Source: DAISKN01 sp963716925
GTDB taxonomy: Bacteria; Acidobacteriota; Vicinamibacteria; Marinacidobacterales; SMYC01
Assembly: GCA_963716925.1 (NCBI GenBank)
Contig: CAVQUX010000014.1
Span: forward strand, 620,001-684,000
DNA length: 64,000 nucleotides
Direction: 5' to 3'
Below the pieces are notes generated by a model that worked only from the letters and a program-made list of their open reading frames with translations, was not told the origin of the DNA and searched no databases. Shown in pieces: positions 62,571 through 64,000 of this stretch (position 1 is its first letter; each line of letters starts with the position of its first letter). The position numbers were made by a program, and so were the translations under genes.

Positions 62571-64000
62571 CTAGCGCGTCTCGCGGCCCAGGTGCGCGCG
62601 GAACCACTCGATCGCCATCGCAATCGCCTCGGCGCGCTTGCCGCGATAGATGTCGTAGTGGGTGATGCCGGGAAAGACGTGGTACTTCGCCGCGACTTTG
62701 TCCTTCGCGATCTCGTAGACCCTGCGCCCGTGCTCGCCGATGTCGAAGAGCTCGTCTTCTCCCGCATCGAGGATGAGGATGGGCGCCCGGATTCGATCTG
62801 CCACCGAGCGCGGGCTGTAGCGCGCCATGCGGGAAGCGTAGGGGTGACCCGAAAGCTCGCCCAGGGGCGCGGCATCGATCGGAGCCGGGAGGATCTCACC
62901 CCGGGCTCTTCGAACCTCCTGGCGGTGCGCTTCCTCGAGGCCGCCGGGCATCGCCTCGACGAAGCCCGTCGAGTCCATCGCCGGCACCTGGGCGACGACG
63001 GCTTTCACCCGGGGGTCGTGGGATCCGATCCAGACGGCGTGGCCGCCGGAGTAGCTCGAGCCCCAGTAGCCGATGCGCTCGGCGTCGACGATTTCCTCGC
63101 CCTCGATGAAGTCCAGGGCGCTGGCGATGTCCTCGATCTGATCCCACGGGTCGACGACATCCCGAATCGCTCTGACCTCGTCCTCGACGACTACCAAGCG
63201 GCTGTCGCTCTCGCCCCAGCCCCGGTAGTCGAAGGTGAGGACGATGAACCCCTCGGCGGCGAAGTAGGGCGCGTACGCGTCGTTGAGGTGTTGGGCGAGG
63301 CCGCCCCAGCCGTGCGACATCACGATGGCGGGGAGCTTCTCTCCTGGCGGGGTCGCCGTGGGAAGGAAGAGTCTGCCCGAGAGCCTCGTGCCGTCGCTCC
63401 AGATATCGACGGGACGAGTAGCGACCGAAGGCACCGTGTCCTCCTTCTTACCCCCGCCGCGGACGAAGAACACGAGATCGAGAATCTGTTTCACGCTGAG
63501 GTCCTGCCAGAGACTCGAAGGCATCGGAGAGCCGGGGAGCGCCTCCATTCGAGCGATCTCCCCCTTTCGGAGCCGCCGCAGCGAGGGAGGCTCGGACGAG
63601 AGATCGTGGACGCGCACGTAGGCCTCGCCGTCTTCCTCCTCGATTCCGGAAAAGCTCTCTCCCGCCGTCGTTTCGATACGGACGAAGCGCTTGGCGGTCT
63701 CGAATTCCGCCCCGGGCTCGAGGATGGCCCGCAGGATCTCGAACGGACGTTTCGAAATCGCGCTCAAGTCCGGACCGGAGAGGTCGTCGCCTCCGAATCG
63801 GTGACAGCCGGCGCAGCGATTCTCGTAGAAAAGAGCTCTCCCGGCCGCGAGGTCCCACGGAGCTTCGCCTGCCGCGGGTCGAACGCCGGCGGAGCCCGTC
63901 TCGGCCTCCGTCGAGATCGACAGGATGAACGTCACGAGCGAGTCGAGCTCCTCCGCTGACAGCCTTTCGCCGAAAGGAGGCATCGAAGTGTCGGGAATGC
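62571..64000 (-). CDS. Cytochrome c / alpha-beta hydrolase fusion protein (5' end outside window)
   Basis: At least 476 residues; the reading frame stays open to the window edge (…IPDTSMPPFGERLSAEELD), so the N terminus, probably another cytochrome c domain ending in MPPFG, is missing. A heme-binding domain follows with CAGCH (about 60 residues into the visible part) and the tail GPDLSAISKRPFEILRAILE, like the planctomycete-type heme domain. The second half is an alpha/beta hydrolase: MSHGWGGLAQHL, TFDYRGWGESD, the nucleophile YWGSSYSGGHA, LDAGEDELFD and FPGITHYDIY give a full Ser-Asp-His triad. Fusion of a c-type heme domain to a serine hydrolase is unusual. It should work in the periplasm as first gene of the PQQ-amidohydrolase operon. 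Confidence 0.8.
   Translation of the reverse strand, partial: IPDTSMPPFGERLSAEELDSLVTFILSISTEAETGSAGVRPAAGEAPWDLAAGRALFYENRCAGCHRFGGDDLSGPDLSAISKRPFEILRAILEPGAEFETAKRFVRIETTAGESFSGIEEEDGEAYVRVHDLSSEPPSLRRLRKGEIARMEALPGSPMPSSLWQDLSVKQILDLVFFVRGGGKKEDTVPSVATRPVDIWSDGTRLSGRLFLPTATPPGEKLPAIVMSHGWGGLAQHLNDAYAPYFAAEGFIVLTFDYRGWGESDSRLVVVEDEVRAIRDVVDPWDQIEDIASALDFIEGEEIVDAERIGYWGSSYSGGHAVWIGSHDPRVKAVVAQVPAMDSTGFVEAMPGGLEEAHRQEVRRARGEILPAPIDAAPLGELSGHPYASRMARYSPRSVADRIRAPILILDAGEDELFDIGEHGRRVYEIAKDKVAAKYHVFPGITHYDIYRGKRAEAIAMAIEWFRAHLGRETR

Overview
The window is about 64 kb of GC-rich bacterial DNA, and I think it is most likely from an Acidobacteriota genome or metagenome bin. That placement is an inference from gene content: three large Oar-like TonB-dependent receptors with an N-terminal carboxypeptidase-regulatory domain, a secreted protein of the 'VWFA-related acidobacterial' type, a CRTAC1/ASPIC-UnbV protein, two sulfatase-like proteins fused to TPR repeats, paired CocE hydrolases and a heme domain of the planctomycete/acidobacterial kind. 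No rRNA, tRNA or CRISPR array was recognised.

Layout. 0-4.5 kb: polysaccharide genes (GT2 glycosyltransferase, SAM methyltransferase, and on the other strand a GH99-like/RgpF-like fusion). 5-13.5 kb: a tightly overlapping minus-strand operon, M16 peptidase - metallo-beta-lactamase hydrolase - purB - purS - purQ - purL - purF, followed by a small lipoprotein. 13.5-19 kb: housekeeping genes (rlmN, Uma2, purD-purE, rpsU, pta, a STAS protein) with good sigma70-like promoters in front of purD, rpsU and the STAS gene. 19-27 kb: a plus-strand glycoconjugate cluster. It starts with a UbiA-family decaprenyl-phosphate phosphoribosyltransferase-like protein and an Arg/Gly-rich tailed protein, then has four GT4 glycosyltransferases in the mirrored order A-B-[foldback repeat]-B'-A'. 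The last one carries a long acidic tail. 27-32 kb: GH20-like hexosaminidase, rpiA, and an OpuC-type osmolyte ABC transporter.

32-60 kb is a secretion and nutrient-scavenging region. An exported FHA protein, a VWA protein and a sulfatase-like/TPR lipoprotein are translationally coupled and sit next to TonB receptor 1. A DUF4143 ATPase follows behind a palindromic promoter. Next come CocE hydrolase, Tat-exported MmgE/PrpD and a second CocE hydrolase in one operon, then an APC permease with a two-domain VOC dioxygenase-like protein. TonB receptor 2 is followed by a second sulfatase-like/TPR lipoprotein, then CRTAC1 plus a TPR protein, then TonB receptor 3. 59.7-64 kb: a minus-strand operon of a cytochrome c/alpha-beta hydrolase fusion (running off the window), a PQQ-like beta-propeller, a small membrane protein and an amidohydrolase.

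A strong technical signal runs through the window. Nine genes are broken by single-base insertions or deletions (14 in total, many in short homopolymers), and in each case the reading frame resumes perfectly after the event. Because housekeeping genes (rlmN, purE) are hit alongside accessory ones, I read these as sequence or assembly errors and give each gene its restored full span.
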